DNA of 44,529 nt from Acanthaster planci (taxonomy: Eukaryota > Echinodermata > Asteroidea > Valvatida > Acanthasteridae): the NCBI RefSeq assembly GCF_001949145.1, contig NW_019091362.1:7284244-7328772 (forward strand), given 5' to 3'. The translations under genes and the position numbers were made by a program. Positions 42,501-44,529 of the stretch are shown here, one piece after another. How positions within the stretch are numbered: position 1 is the first letter of the stretch; each line of letters opens with the position of its first letter. The notes beneath the pieces are model-generated. The model searched no databases. It saw only the letters and a list, made by a program, of their open reading frames with translations, and was not told the origin of the DNA.

Positions 42501-44094
42501 ACAAAGGCAGGTTGTGTGATCTATTAACTCTGCTACTGGTTCATCTAGCCTGGCCTTTGCTGGAATTGTCCTATTATGCTTGCAAAGTAATTACTGCTTT
42601 ACCTGCCCACAAATTCAAGATCAGAATGATAATGAATGAGAATGGTATATATGCGTAGCCTCTACAAGGATCACGACCCGCTTCATAAAAGGGGTATTTG
42701 ACTGTTACATGTATGATCATTGGCCCTATTTTGGAGTGAAACTTCTCCTGTGCTAAGTACTTAAAGACGCACACACATTGTTGCAGTCAAGACCATCACA
42801 AGACCAGATACAAGACCATACACAAGACCAGTCACAAGACCAGATACAAGACCATACACAAGACCAGTCACAAGACCAGATACAAGACCATGCACAAGAC
42901 CATGCCCAAGACCATGCACAAGGCCAGTTACAGGTAACTGAGTGAACAATGACAAAGGAATGCTTTTGTTGCAGTTCATTGGAATAGCTTGTGACTTGAA
43001 GTCAGACTGGAGGTCTTGTGCTGGTCTTGTGAAGGCCTTAAGTGGTCTCCAGGCACACACATCCAAACCACGATGGCCAGAAATGAAGGGCAGACCATAG
43101 AGGAAGGACACAGAAGGAGTTGCAACTCTGACACTTCAAAGTGTTCAATGACTGTCACCGCCGAGTGAGACGAATAATAGAAAACATTCCAAAAATGCCC
43201 CATTACTGCCTGCAGATTAGACCGACAAGCGGGGCCAGTATTCCCAGCAATACTTGTAGTGTTTTGCTTGCAATTAAATACAAATTGTTTCTTTGACCAG
43301 GAAATACAGAGAGAAAAATCCCTGATATTAGATCTACTTTTGCCATCATGAATAAGCTTTTCCAATGTTGATACACTGTTCCATTATCGATGGAAAGTTT
43401 GTAATTTTATTCTCCTCCCTCCAATACATCAGTTTTCAAAGACTTGGTACAAACTTGACTAAGACTGGCGGACAAATTTTGACTAATACTGGAAAGTTAA
43501 GTTCATAAGGAACAAAATGCGTTATTTCATCACAGGGAGTGATCATGAAATCTCATAAAAATACACTTTTGTGCAAACGCCATAATACAAATTATTCAAA
43601 GCACAACATACAAATGTATTGTAAACAACGAAGCTATTTACTCCCAAAATAACTCCAGAAGAAAGCGGTCAAAGTCTCAAGGATGCAGATTACCAGCGAA
43701 AAATTGTGGCGGCGATCATAGGGTACAAAGGGGTTTTGTGGTTGTGAAACAGATGGTGCGTAGCACGCGCTCACTGCACTCTGGCTAAGGACATACCGGG
43801 CATACCAAAAAGCTGTAATTTGCCAGATGTTACAGCCCTGGCAGTTCAAACTCCTTCTGTGTCCTTCCTCTACGGGTAGACACACAAATCTTTAGAAACA
43901 GAATCGCACTAACAAGGTAAATGAGTTCTTGGATAATTGGATTGATAAGGGTGTACTGTTGGAATGGGCAACTTTTGTACCAACCTACGAAAACATATTC
44001 GTCTGCAGCAAATAAAAAATTTCAAGTTGTCTTACTTCAACTTCGTAAGGCGATTATTAATGTACTCTTCACGTTCAAATCTTGCTCGTGACAT
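298..44094 (-). CDS. HELZ2: HELZ2-like TPR/zinc-finger/helicase-RNB-helicase protein, 36 exons, 3' end missing
   Basis: Whole-gene model; the coding exons are listed separately. Splice phases agree at every junction except exon 5/6, and exon 29 contains a one-base frame break. Predicted order: TPRs (residues about 33-150), charged linker (about 200-350), C2H2 finger (about 392), CCCH/C2H2 block (about 446-1163), HELZ-type helicase 1 (about 1164-1967), RNB region (about 1968-3319), helicase 2 (from about 3320). Both Walker A motifs, both DEAG boxes and the RNB aspartate cluster are intact. Vertebrate HELZ2 is an interferon-regulated RNA helicase and 3'-5' exoribonuclease of about 2,650 residues, also known as a nuclear-receptor coactivator; by inference this protein binds and degrades RNA. 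It is longer than human HELZ2 because of the TPR/ZC3H7-like N-terminus. Missing: helicase 2 motifs V and VI, the stop codon and the 3' UTR. Family assignment is firm; the exact N-terminal model is less so. Confidence 0.88.
639..741 (-). CDS. HELZ2: exon 35, helicase 2 after motif III
   Basis: 34 codons: PIIQEKTAQLLGMEISLLEK then YEKKAQMLTMQYRM, the first half of motif IV (L-x-x-QYRM). Acceptor CCAACAG, donor GTGAGT; phase 2 in, 0 out. Confidence 0.93.
786..862. repeat. inverted repeat (hairpin) in intron 34/35
   Basis: The left arm GTTAAGTTT...CCAAACAAGTTTTATAGGCAA pairs with the right arm TTTGCCTAAACTTGTTTGGTCAAACTTAAC across a loop of about 10 bases. Arms of about 30 bases with a few mismatches could be a small foldback transposon remnant. 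The rest of the 742-1256 intron shows nothing else; a plus-strand open frame there matches no family. Confidence 0.65.
1257..1453 (-). CDS. HELZ2: exon 34, helicase 2 Walker B and motif III
   Basis: It reads EEELKKYQIILCTCNAAGSK, CIIDEAGMCNEPETLIPL (motif II) and QVVLIGDHKQLR (motif III, completed as RPII in exon 35). All residues needed for ATP hydrolysis are present. Acceptor TCCTGCAG, donor GTGAGC; phase 0 in, 2 out. Confidence 0.94.
1454..2025. other. intron 33, no gene
   Basis: 572 bases. The only pattern is a degenerate TAA/ATAATA run around 1943-1980, the kind left by a retroelement tail. Confidence 0.45.
2026..2315 (-). CDS. HELZ2: exon 33, helicase 2 insertion between motifs Ia and II
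   Basis: It reads YLLKLGAKVVRVYSETIERN (the LG-x-K-VVRVYS strand), then a variable helical insertion with SLHHLIRQPGNTRHQNILKW and KAYRHDISKAE. Acceptor GCACAG, donor GTGGGT; phase 1 in, 0 out. Confidence 0.9.
2316..2730. other. intron 32, no feature seen
   Basis: 415 bases of unremarkable AT-rich sequence between helicase 2 exons. Confidence 0.45.
2731..2868 (-). CDS. HELZ2: exon 32, helicase 2 Walker A second half and motif Ia
   Basis: It begins TGKTITGAHLAHFFTVMNRG, completing GPPGTGKT, then QVLYCGPSNKSVDVIS (motif Ia, SNK-x-VD as in UPF1 relatives). Acceptor TTATTCAG, donor GTAAGT; phase 1 in and out. Confidence 0.92.
2869..4116. other. intron 31, no supported feature
   Basis: 1,248 bases. 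A plus-strand open frame at 3214-3612 and its antisense counterpart match no family I know and have no matching splice sites, so neither is called. Confidence 0.45.
4117..4266 (-). CDS. HELZ2: exon 31, helicase 2 Q motif and first half of Walker A
   Basis: It reads TFSKLLPALSQKIRSFEIVN, then LNPSQ-type PNASQNTALRQAVSQPF and TVIQGPPG. Walker A is split by the intron: GPPG here and TGKT in exon 32. Of two possible acceptors, CACACAG keeps the frame; the inner CTTCAG does not. Phase 1 in and out. Confidence 0.9.
4640..4787 (+). repeat. possible retroelement 3' tail in intron 30
   Basis: The stretch ends in TTTGCACTTTATATATGAATAAAG followed by TTTTGTTATTATTA. Similar GCACTTT...AATAAA...(TTA)n tails end many LINE/SINE copies in marine invertebrates. 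No coding remnant is visible, so this is tentative. Confidence 0.3.
4932..5029 (-). CDS. HELZ2: exon 30, start of helicase 2
   Basis: It reads RLEDAVRRLDSDRVSPLIRD then ICLVQKPRTNQD plus one base. Acceptor TATGTCAG, donor GTGTGT; phase 2 in (completing Arg), 1 out. No motif by itself; it links the post-RNB region to the helicase core. Confidence 0.8.
5030..5390. other. intron 29, no feature seen
   Basis: 361 AT-rich bases between the RNB exon and helicase 2. Confidence 0.45.
5391..9446 (-). CDS. HELZ2: exon 29, acidic region, cold-shock-like segment and RNB exoribonuclease domain
   Basis: A single 4,056-nt exon; all others are 738 nt or less. Order: basic/Gln start (EEIRQEVEAAKQRLNPFAKI), acidic Ser/Glu/Asp run (around 9100-8930), OB/cold-shock-like strands (YLKWHARTPYPVGIITEELP), then RNB. 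The catalytic signature TIDPPESQDLDDALSV (about 7796-7845) keeps all the metal-binding aspartates, IGIHIADVSYFVKKDSDLD follows, and SYTHFTSPIRRFFDLVVHRM (about 6790-6870) supplies the conserved arginines. RNB enzymes degrade RNA 3' to 5' with Mg2+. A further beta domain runs to 5391. Within 7098-7147 the frame moves +1: the upstream frame stops at TGA 7097-7095, while the downstream frame is open only from about 7147. Total length fits exon phase 0 in and 2 out only if one base is skipped. Confidence 0.93.
9597..9877 (-). CDS. HELZ2: exon 28, helicase 1 motifs V and VI
   Basis: It starts GKQFRALLISTVRTRSTLKR (motif V, completing VQGKQFR) and contains FYYGFLSDHKLLNTALTRAQ SLVLVAGDP (motif VI) and CSEGQCSTTWKAFLKEC. 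Helicase 1 therefore has every core motif. Phase 1 in, 0 out; the donor is GTAAGA. Confidence 0.94.
10008..10083 (-). CDS. HELZ2: exon 27, helicase 1, before motif V
   Basis: It reads VRQIRFEMRRRGLGDIDVET then VENVQ plus one base. Continues the (S/T)PY-x-x-Q-V-x-x-I pattern of HELZ helicases. Acceptor GTTTTAG, donor GTAAAT; phase 0 in, 1 out. Confidence 0.88.
10316..10423 (-). CDS. HELZ2: exon 26, helicase 1, GC donor
   Basis: 36 codons: VLEIVFRAEELCRKWPEKWG then SIGIISPYSMQ, the IGI-x-(S/T)PY element before motif V. The exon ends CAG followed by GCAAGT: a GC-AG intron. No GT nearby keeps the frame into exon 27 (VRQIRFEMRRRGL). Confidence 0.88.
10424..11022. other. intron 25, short ATTCA run only
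   Basis: 599 bases; a short (AAATTC)n tract sits next to the exon 25 donor at about 10979-11000. Nothing else seen. Confidence 0.45.
11023..11286 (-). CDS. HELZ2: exon 25, helicase 1 motif IV
   Basis: 88 codons: VFSETARAARFNRSLLERLF, then TYNYRTCEAILKFIAETYYH (motif IV, Y-R-x-C-x-A-I) and PEFYPLTFCAVKGEDQHV. Acceptor ATTCAAG, donor GTTTG; phase 0 both ends. Confidence 0.92.
11287..11732. other. intron 24, no feature seen
   Basis: 446 bases of plain intronic sequence. Confidence 0.45.
11733..12117 (-). CDS. HELZ2: exon 24, helicase 1 Walker B (DEAGQ) and motif III
   Basis: It completes SAADWYITEHL, then includes YQIVITTVAMSGYL, HILVDEAGQTLETEVLLPL (motif II, Walker B) and VVLAGDHIQMSPK (motif III). 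All are diagnostic of superfamily 1B HELZ-type helicases. Human HELZ has DEAAQ here; DEAG is seen in many UPF1 relatives. Phase 2 in, 0 out; the donor is GTAAAC. Confidence 0.93.
12484..12745 (+). repeat. probable tRNA-derived SINE
   Basis: A box-B-like GGTTTGAATG at 12551-12560 follows an A-box-like TCAGTGGTA about 35 bases upstream. The unique body includes GGGTAACCCC and the pyrimidine run GGTTTTCCTCCCACTTCC, and it ends ATTAAATAAATGCATAA. This pattern of a tRNA-like head, conserved body and AT-rich tail fits a SINE. It lies in intron 23, which also holds a G9 run near 12332. Confidence 0.5.
12792..13025 (-). CDS. HELZ2: exon 23, helicase 1 Walker A (motif I)
   Basis: It carries the Q-motif-like NLQETNFRQERAASF and Walker A GPFGTGKTYTLATAVK, followed by motif Ia ILICTRSN. 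The GTGKT lysine is present, so ATP binding is expected. The acceptor is ATTTTAG and the donor GTAAC; phase 2 in and out. Confidence 0.93.
13026..13598. other. intron 22, no feature seen
   Basis: 573 bases without recognisable repeats or exons. Confidence 0.45.
13599..13831 (-). CDS. HELZ2: exon 22, helicase 1 domain before motif I
   Basis: It starts VYEAIILRDQDYGSQNNDSI and contains VQVQFQLNRLPFCYQHFAVD, a strongly HELZ-like segment (FQLNRLPFC), then MVFPSPKKLQ. Acceptor CTTTCAAG, donor GTAAGC; phase 0 in, 2 out. Confidence 0.88.
14278..14297. repeat. (TAA)n microsatellite
   Basis: Six to seven TAA units after AATAAACCAG; the preceding GGTGGCGAGGAGTACAATT looks like the end of a retroelement whose tail seeded the run. 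Confidence 0.6.
14338..15290 (+). repeat. dispersed repeat, copy 1
   Basis: Shares long near-identical blocks with 19630-20370 in the same orientation: ATCAAGTAGTAAGAATTCTT, TTGAAGAAGTTTCTTCTTTT, GCCTAGCTAGGCCTCGTCGA, CCTTGGGCCAGTG and CGTGACCGTTTCTTTGA-type blocks. This copy carries roughly 240 extra bases (about 14740-14985) missing from the other. No coding capacity or clear terminal repeats are visible; a non-autonomous transposon or degraded LTR is possible. Confidence 0.75.
15434..15626 (-). CDS. HELZ2: exon 21, helicase 1 domain 1B part
   Basis: 64 codons after one carried residue: FSIETTLNAAANIKVAGQGL and on to MRSVHKMLLKFDKTNK. Aligns by position with the accessory barrel of HELZ proteins. 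Acceptor TCTCTCAG, donor GTAAGC; phase 2 in, 0 out. Confidence 0.8.
15627..16113. other. first part of intron 20, no feature seen
   Basis: 487 bases upstream (in window order) of the terminal-inverted-repeat element. Confidence 0.4.
16114..16670 (+). mobile_element. terminal-inverted-repeat element, copy 1
   Basis: It starts ACTTGCTGCCAGG and ends in the degraded inverse CTCCAACAGCAAAT. The interior matches 35488-36055 in opposite orientation over its full length (shared blocks include AATTAATGGAC, GGCTCATCGCTGCGG, TATCTCCACTACTGAGAGTG). About 560 bases with no coding sequence: a MITE-like non-autonomous DNA transposon. Superfamily unknown; no clear target duplication. Confidence 0.65.
16900..17177 (-). 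CDS. HELZ2: exon 20, helicase 1 stalk/linker
   Basis: It reads IHVGSQEHFETFQKIQRKKQ through WDSINSEIVKFPD to DRDTYKLHMHKMLHLEEREQ. The last element (Y-x(2)-x-MHKMLHLEE) matches the HELZ-family signature helix that precedes the OB-like domain. Acceptor CATTCAG, donor GTAAT; phase 0 in, 2 out. Confidence 0.85.
17178..17710. other. intron 19, no feature seen
   Basis: 533 AT-rich bases. Confidence 0.45.
17711..17941 (-). CDS. HELZ2: exon 19, beta-rich region of helicase 1
   Basis: 77 codons from QSLKRVGLLYDEHRLHFYLS to FSQWVLFDFGSEPVLVRKLE. The closing motif (W-x-FDFGSEP-x-LVR) is typical of HELZ/HELZ2 just before the helicase core. Acceptor TTCCACCAG, donor GTAAAG; phase 0 both ends. Confidence 0.85.
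17942..18366. other. intron 18, no feature seen
   Basis: 425 bases; open frames on both strands lack family similarity or matching splice sites. Confidence 0.45.
18367..18495 (-). CDS. HELZ2: exon 18, start of the HELZ-type N-terminal helicase region
   Basis: It reads ITEELPGIHIKCHEELNKFL and then FTFSWKFLIKSKKQ, a beta-strand module of the type that precedes the helicase core in the HELZ/HELZ2/MOV10 group. Acceptor ATGTCAG, donor GTAAG; phase 0 both ends. Confidence 0.78.
19630..20370 (+). repeat. dispersed repeat, copy 2
   Basis: Direct copy of the 14338-15290 element, about 740 bases, lacking its central insertion. Divergence by scattered substitutions suggests two old insertions rather than a recent duplication. 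It lies in intron 17, whose remainder (18496-19629 and 20371-20767) shows nothing but one ambiguous base at 19178. Confidence 0.75.
20768..20975 (-). CDS. HELZ2: exon 17, last CCCH finger and charged helix
   Basis: It completes the finger begun in exon 16: the Cys of KEC, then HHKRKQCYFTNSPPDKNTCN and FAH. A long charged helix follows (EEWRERHEYRIMKMKKAKEQ), as in ZC3H7, before STNEMSV. The donor is GTGCGT; this choice gives phase 0 into exon 18. Reading through would reach a stop about 20 codons later. Confidence 0.83.
21287..21367. repeat. short foldback repeat
   Basis: AGTGGAATGCTGCTATAA and TTATAGCAGCCTCCACT form inverted arms of about 18 bases around an interior of about 45 bases, in intron 16. 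Such TGCTGCTATAA hairpins resemble the ends of small DNA transposons; here both ends lie within 81 bases. Confidence 0.6.
21514..21826 (-). CDS. HELZ2: exon 16, C2H2 zinc finger
   Basis: After a Ser/Pro linker it reads YYCSYCNRAFAQVWELEQHT then QTIDHRSK, a C-x2-C, H-x5-H finger in the same place as the C2H2 finger of ZC3H7. It ends KYRSPPWGVVNGEYKEC, which starts the next CCCH finger. The acceptor is CTTAAAG and the donor GTGAGT. Phase 1 in, 2 out. Confidence 0.87.
21827..23088. other. intron 15, no feature seen
   Basis: 1,262 bases; no exon-like frame with consensus splice sites and no obvious repeat. Confidence 0.45.
23089..23599 (-). CDS. HELZ2: exon 15, third CxxC/CCCH unit
   Basis: It starts IEIEVWEFEVLYSLMRDTIV, has a Pro/Ala/Ser linker, then NIQYVCGLCFSRTNQC, KIVVVYSVARKRFFPVKP and a finger CKHLDKCYRAECMFPHC ending SSLWRYMAQYN. 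The final helix with a Trp matches the segment following each CCCH finger in ZC3H7. Spacing within the finger is shorter than canonical. Phase 0 in, 1 out. Confidence 0.86.
23600..24010. other. intron 14, no feature seen
   Basis: 411 bases of plain sequence between two CCCH-finger exons. Confidence 0.45.
24011..24748 (-). CDS. HELZ2: exon 14, two CCCH-type zinc fingers
   Basis: 246 codons. It opens IWGKIRCRTKP with a finger formed by CQQFDSGNPCKVGEDNCWYC and the following H, then SREELMIWDADRAGSF. After a Pro/Gln/Lys linker comes a second CxxC unit (FLYLCGRCFDGAPP), a basic strand (KVRPKPKG) and a canonical C-x8-C-x5-C-x3-H finger, CYNIQKRFGCRFGDSCKFAH. This order repeats that of ZC3H7 proteins. 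CCCH fingers bind single-stranded RNA. Acceptor CCCCACAG, donor GTAAG; phase 0 both ends. Confidence 0.88.
24935..25076 (-). CDS. HELZ2: exon 13, first Cys/His module of the ZC3H7-like block
   Basis: It reads LACEKCFPTIAGKFGYKGHR then YQPHDNHHCYGGWLICRLG. The CxxC followed by HxxHHC matches the repeated zinc-binding unit found before each CCCH finger of ZC3H7A/B. Acceptor CTTTCAG, donor GTTTG; phase 2 in, 0 out. A foldback repeat begins 34 bases upstream of this exon. Confidence 0.83.
25111..25465. mobile_element. foldback element with arms of about 125 bp
   Basis: The left arm from TAAGCCATTTGCGAGTTAAA through ATTTGAATTCTCCCTACT to GGCAAGCTTTTGC (25111-25243) is repeated in inverse at 25324-25465, ending TTTAATTTGCAAGTGGCTTA. 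The loop is about 80 bases. The ends read TA-AGCC and GGCT-TA, compatible with a TA target site as in Tc1/mariner-type MITEs, though the palindrome makes this ambiguous. It sits 34 bases upstream of exon 13. Confidence 0.85.
25561..25966. mobile_element. Harbinger-like MITE with 42-bp terminal inverted repeats
   Basis: The left end GGGACGGCGACCATTTAGAC followed by CCGGTTTGAAAAGGGCCCCCC is matched in inverse at the right end with about one mismatch. Flanking TTA at 25558-25560 and 25967-25969 is a 3-bp target duplication, characteristic of PIF/Harbinger insertion (TWA). The interior of about 320 bases has several GGCCGGTAT/ACCGGTATAA motifs and no coding sequence. Confidence 0.85.
27069..27500 (+). 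repeat. 18-bp minisatellite, about 24 copies
   Basis: The unit is TTTTGCCTGAGTGGCTCA, with variants at a few fixed positions (TTAG/TGAG, CTCG/CTCA). Copies are in perfect register apart from an ambiguous base at 27225. One plus-strand frame reads repeated SGSFCL because 18 is a multiple of three; this is a consequence of the repeat, not evidence of a gene. It lies in intron 12. Confidence 0.95.
28080..28320 (-). CDS. HELZ2: exon 12, Pro/Ala-rich linker leading to ZC3H7-like module
   Basis: 80 residues of low-complexity linker (PAANQIHPGLPRPATAAS) end with SPQSMEWLKKFTF, which joins directly to RLACEKCF in exon 13. The donor is GTATGC at phase 2. Reading on without splicing stays open for about 30 codons but does not continue the zinc-binding module. 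Confidence 0.78.
28580..28762 (+). pseudogene. decayed PHD-finger-like fragment
   Basis: A plus-strand frame reads KCSWTGDMGKWYERLVCAHY, then RCQGCHDLPNACVRQAEEFA and CECCAATVMASN before TAG. The order C, GDM-x-K, ER, HYRCQG, VRQAEEFACE-x-C looks like a C4HC3 PHD finger with several cysteines lost. It lies in intron 11 on the opposite strand to the gene. PHD fingers occur in several retroelement and DNA-transposon proteins, so a mobile-element relic is the likeliest source; chance is not excluded. Confidence 0.4.
28966..29253 (-). CDS. HELZ2: exon 11, C2H2 (matrin/U1-like) zinc finger
   Basis: A Pro-rich start (SSGPPPEPPGRR) is followed by YCKVCNMQSNAHKQLLQHL then AGAKH: C-x2-C and H-x5-H spacing, the form of C2H2 fingers that bind double-stranded RNA. 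The tail is basic and Pro-rich (PFKPPPAQRVPG). Acceptor TTTTGCAG, donor GTATG; phase 1 in and out. Confidence 0.85.
29554..29644 (-). CDS. HELZ2: exon 10, linker
   Basis: It reads TCSAATSSNSRSYGLDDFGP and on to KSQSN plus one base. A second AG lies 15 bases inside, with a good pyrimidine context; because that spacing is not the only frame test, I chose the outer TTTATACAG site as the one giving an open frame from phase 0. No recognised domain. Confidence 0.6.
29645..30264. other. intron 9, no feature seen
   Basis: 620 bases without recognisable content. Confidence 0.45.
30265..30317 (-). CDS. HELZ2: exon 9, short Ser/Thr/Arg linker
   Basis: A 53-base exon reading D-ASSISTRGTRSDSTRKQ. Its acceptor TTCATAG and donor GTTAG are acceptable and the phases fit both neighbours (1 in, 0 out). 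No domain; called mainly on phase continuity. Confidence 0.6.
30318..30804. other. intron 8, no feature seen
   Basis: 487 AT-rich bases. Confidence 0.45.
30805..30913 (-). CDS. HELZ2: exon 8, lysine-rich then acidic linker
   Basis: Encodes KAKASTKNKKKNKTK followed by RELSSEEEESCEESSYES. Such a basic-to-acidic run suggests a disordered segment; the KNKKKNK stretch could act as a nuclear localisation signal (inference). Phase 0 in, phase 1 out. Confidence 0.75.
30914..31937. other. intron 7, short duplications only
   Basis: 1,024 bases; a doubled CCTAGGAATGAATGAA-type unit lies at about 31886-31912 beside the exon 7 donor. Nothing else seen. Confidence 0.45.
31938..32144 (-). CDS. HELZ2: exon 7, end of helical region and basic linker
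   Basis: 69 codons, phase 0 at both ends. It begins ILEHPKVKEVIKELNLILDP, a helix continuing the TPR array, then becomes basic (HVRRRPKVK) and Ser/Ala-rich and closes with WVPDHVKANKKTNQ. The donor is GTGAGA. Confidence 0.8.
32145..33398. other. intron 6, short repeats only
   Basis: 1,254 bases. A 20-bp unit GCACACCAGTATGCATTC is duplicated at about 32929-32968, and an ACATGTACATGTAG palindromic run lies at 33357-33370. No exon-like frame. Confidence 0.45.
33399..33650 (-). CDS. HELZ2: exon 6, second/third TPR
   Basis: The open frame begins after an in-frame TAA at the acceptor GCGAG and reads GYTFDSPFETWHLIKGM, then DRLSLPSYTRLFYHCLLEAL and KVDPNSE. Placed after exon 5, the spacing from DCRS to KGM equals the TPR consensus, and a further TPR follows. 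It ends FEVLLSEKPEK at a GTAAG donor in phase 0. The 5' boundary is uncertain by one base: as assembled, the acceptor gives phase 0 rather than the required phase 1. Confidence 0.72.
33651..35487. other. part of intron 5, no supported exon
   Basis: I searched this stretch on the minus strand for a small TPR exon that would settle the exon 5/6 phase conflict and found none with both splice sites and TPR-like sequence. Confidence 0.4.
35488..36055 (-). mobile_element. terminal-inverted-repeat element, copy 2
   Basis: Inverse of the 16114-16670 copy. The ends ACTTGCTGCCGGG and CCCGGCAGCAAGT are perfect 13-bp inverted repeats, better preserved than in copy 1. It is about 570 bases, non-coding, in intron 5, ending about 100 bases from exon 5. 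Flanks show no obvious target duplication. Confidence 0.72.
36159..36195 (-). CDS. HELZ2: exon 5, 37-nt TPR microexon
   Basis: It reads GYPDAALEDCRS plus one base, matching the consensus G-x-x-x-x-A-x-x-D that starts a TPR helix. The donor is GTAAGT and the acceptor GGTTGCAG. It leaves phase 1, but exon 6 appears to need phase 0, a conflict treated in the findings. Confidence 0.75.
36196..38734. other. part of intron 4, palindrome-rich
   Basis: No exon seen. TACATGTACATG-type palindromes cluster at about 37075-37105, 37209-37220 and 37416-37438. Confidence 0.45.
38735..39250 (+). pseudogene. LINE reverse-transcriptase relic
   Basis: The plus-strand frame reads WNTNVNNIHVLAKANRKLFM, then LKRCSFNVNELQAV and ILSVLEYCGIVWHSSLPY, followed after a stop by IQKREK and, frame-shifted, LGNKYTCTSYMYNNALKV. 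This matches the end of non-LTR reverse transcriptases (WNxHV, KANxRL, LEY-x-x-x-VWH-x-SL, IQKRA, LG-x-x-Y-x-SY-x-x-AL). Stops and shifts show it is dead. The clade (CR1/L2/RTE-like) is undecided. Confidence 0.75.
40646..40730 (-). CDS. HELZ2: exon 4, TPR continuation
   Basis: After completing an Asp codon it reads YLKLAGYSCSTTLDKNLHLL then RADCAYKL. The last part is the second TPR helix, equivalent to the usual NRAAAYLKLG. Phase 2 in, phase 0 out; consensus splice sites. Confidence 0.8.
40731..41578. other. intron 3, no feature seen
   Basis: 848 bases without recognisable repeats or exons. Confidence 0.45.
41579..41697 (-). CDS. HELZ2: exon 3, first TPR helix
   Basis: It starts LKQFIRDIQKD and continues EEGDELIADGEYQAAGSMLT, the classic first half of a TPR (G-x-L-x(2)-G-x-Y-x-x-A pattern). 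The acceptor is TTACAG and the donor GTAAG; it ends in phase 2. TPRs bind short peptides, so this is a likely partner-docking surface. Confidence 0.82.
42170..42262 (+). repeat. possible tRNA-like SINE head
   Basis: CGCAGGTTCAAATCTTACTGG (core GGTTCAAATC at 42245-42254) fits an RNA polymerase III B box, and GTTCGCTCACTGGATTG about 45 bases upstream resembles a diverged A box. It does not fold as a tRNA (acceptor arms not found), so a SINE remnant in intron 2 is more likely. Confidence 0.35.
42367..42403 (-). CDS. HELZ2: exon 2, 37-nt microexon
   Basis: The acceptor CACTACAG and donor GTAAG flank 37 bases. Joined to exon 1 (phase 2) it reads K-MTPPELLPHGTL and ends in phase 0. It carries no recognisable motif; support is phase and splice consensus on both sides. 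Confidence 0.65.
42787..42928. repeat. 12-bp tandem repeat, about 12 copies
   Basis: The unit is CAAGACCAGTCA, with variants GATA, ATAC and ATGC arranged in a higher-order 36-bp pattern of three units. The minus-strand frame reads GLVxGLVxGLV only because the unit is a multiple of three. It lies in intron 1. Confidence 0.9.
42929..44035. other. rest of intron 1, no feature seen
   Basis: About 1.1 kb; no repeat, exon or regulatory motif that I can support. Confidence 0.4.
44036..44094 (-). CDS. HELZ2: exon 1, start codon
   Basis: The ATG at 44094-44092 has A at -3, a good translation context. It encodes MSRARFEREEYINNRLTKL plus two bases, then a GTAAG donor. The charged opening resembles the start of ZC3H7 proteins. 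Pyrimidine-rich acceptor-like sites lie upstream (near 44170 and 44225), so a 5' UTR intron is possible and the transcription start is not defined. Confidence 0.7.
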
Positions 44095-44529
44095 CGTGAT
44101 GCTGGCTGATTTCTCTGTGTATGTTGTACTGCAACAAAAGATCACTTTTTGTCTGGCAAGGTGCCTGGGAAGAAGAAAGTGTTATGTTCATCAGCTGTGA
44201 CAGAAAACTTGGAAATACTCTGCAAAATAAGCCACAGAAATGGGAGACAGCTTATTATTCTTTCTACCCCTACGAGCCAACCATGGATATACTGAAGTTT
44301 GTGGCATTTTAGATCTCTTCCTATTTTGTGGTCGACTTGTATGGTATTTTAAGCTTGAGGGTACACCATAAAATCAATCTCTTTTTGGGAGAGGTGTAGC
44401 TCTTAGAAGAACCAGTGAGTGTTAACCTGACGTTTTGGTCAGGATGCTCTGGCTGTCCTCAAGGGGGTGTGTCAGATTTGAGTGGACAGCTGGGTTTCCG
44501 GAAGAGGTGGAGCGTGGAACGGGATTCGC
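44095..44529 (-). promoter_or_regulatory. 5' flank / 5' UTR region of the HELZ2-like gene
   Basis: Sequence immediately upstream of the start codon. I see no TATA box at a useful distance and no clear interferon-type element. Pyrimidine tracts ending in CAG (near 44170 and 44225) could be acceptors for a 5' UTR exon, so the promoter may lie beyond the window. Confidence 0.35.

Noticed and set aside
42761-43111. Minus-strand frame with GLVxGLV repeats
   Set aside because: Translation of the 12-bp tandem repeat; no gene evidence.

Overview
The window is animal genomic DNA with dense introns, GT-AG splice sites, many decayed transposons and two isolated N bases (19178 and 27225). Scattered palindromic TACATGTACATG strings and the gene content suggest a marine invertebrate, perhaps an amphioxus or echinoderm. 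I cannot settle the species from the sequence.

One gene on the minus strand fills almost the whole window. I read 36 coding exons from a start codon at 44094 to an exon ending at 298; the 3' end of the gene lies beyond the left edge. The predicted product is about 3,720 residues and still incomplete. From the N-terminus it has TPR motifs (exons 3-6), a basic/acidic disordered linker (exons 7-10), a zinc-finger region of C2H2 and CCCH modules (exons 11-17), a HELZ-type UPF1-like helicase (exons 18-28), an acidic region, a cold-shock-like segment and an RNB exoribonuclease domain in one 4-kb exon (exon 29), and a second UPF1-like helicase (exons 30-36) that lacks its last motifs. The helicase-RNB-helicase order is that of HELZ2. 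The TPR plus zinc-finger N-terminus strongly resembles the whole architecture of the ZC3H7A/ZC3H7B family.

Two places break the reading frame. One is a +1 discontinuity inside the RNB exon, between about 7098 and 7147. The other is a phase conflict at the exon 5/exon 6 junction. Both could be one-base assembly errors, but each has a biological alternative. One intron uses a GC donor.

The introns hold a graveyard of mobile DNA: a Harbinger-like MITE with a TTA target duplication, a long-armed foldback element, two copies of a second terminal-inverted-repeat element, a pair of direct dispersed repeats, a LINE reverse-transcriptase relic, probable tRNA-derived SINEs, a decayed PHD-finger-like fragment, an 18-bp minisatellite and a 12-bp tandem repeat. 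I found no second intact gene, rRNA, tRNA or CRISPR array.
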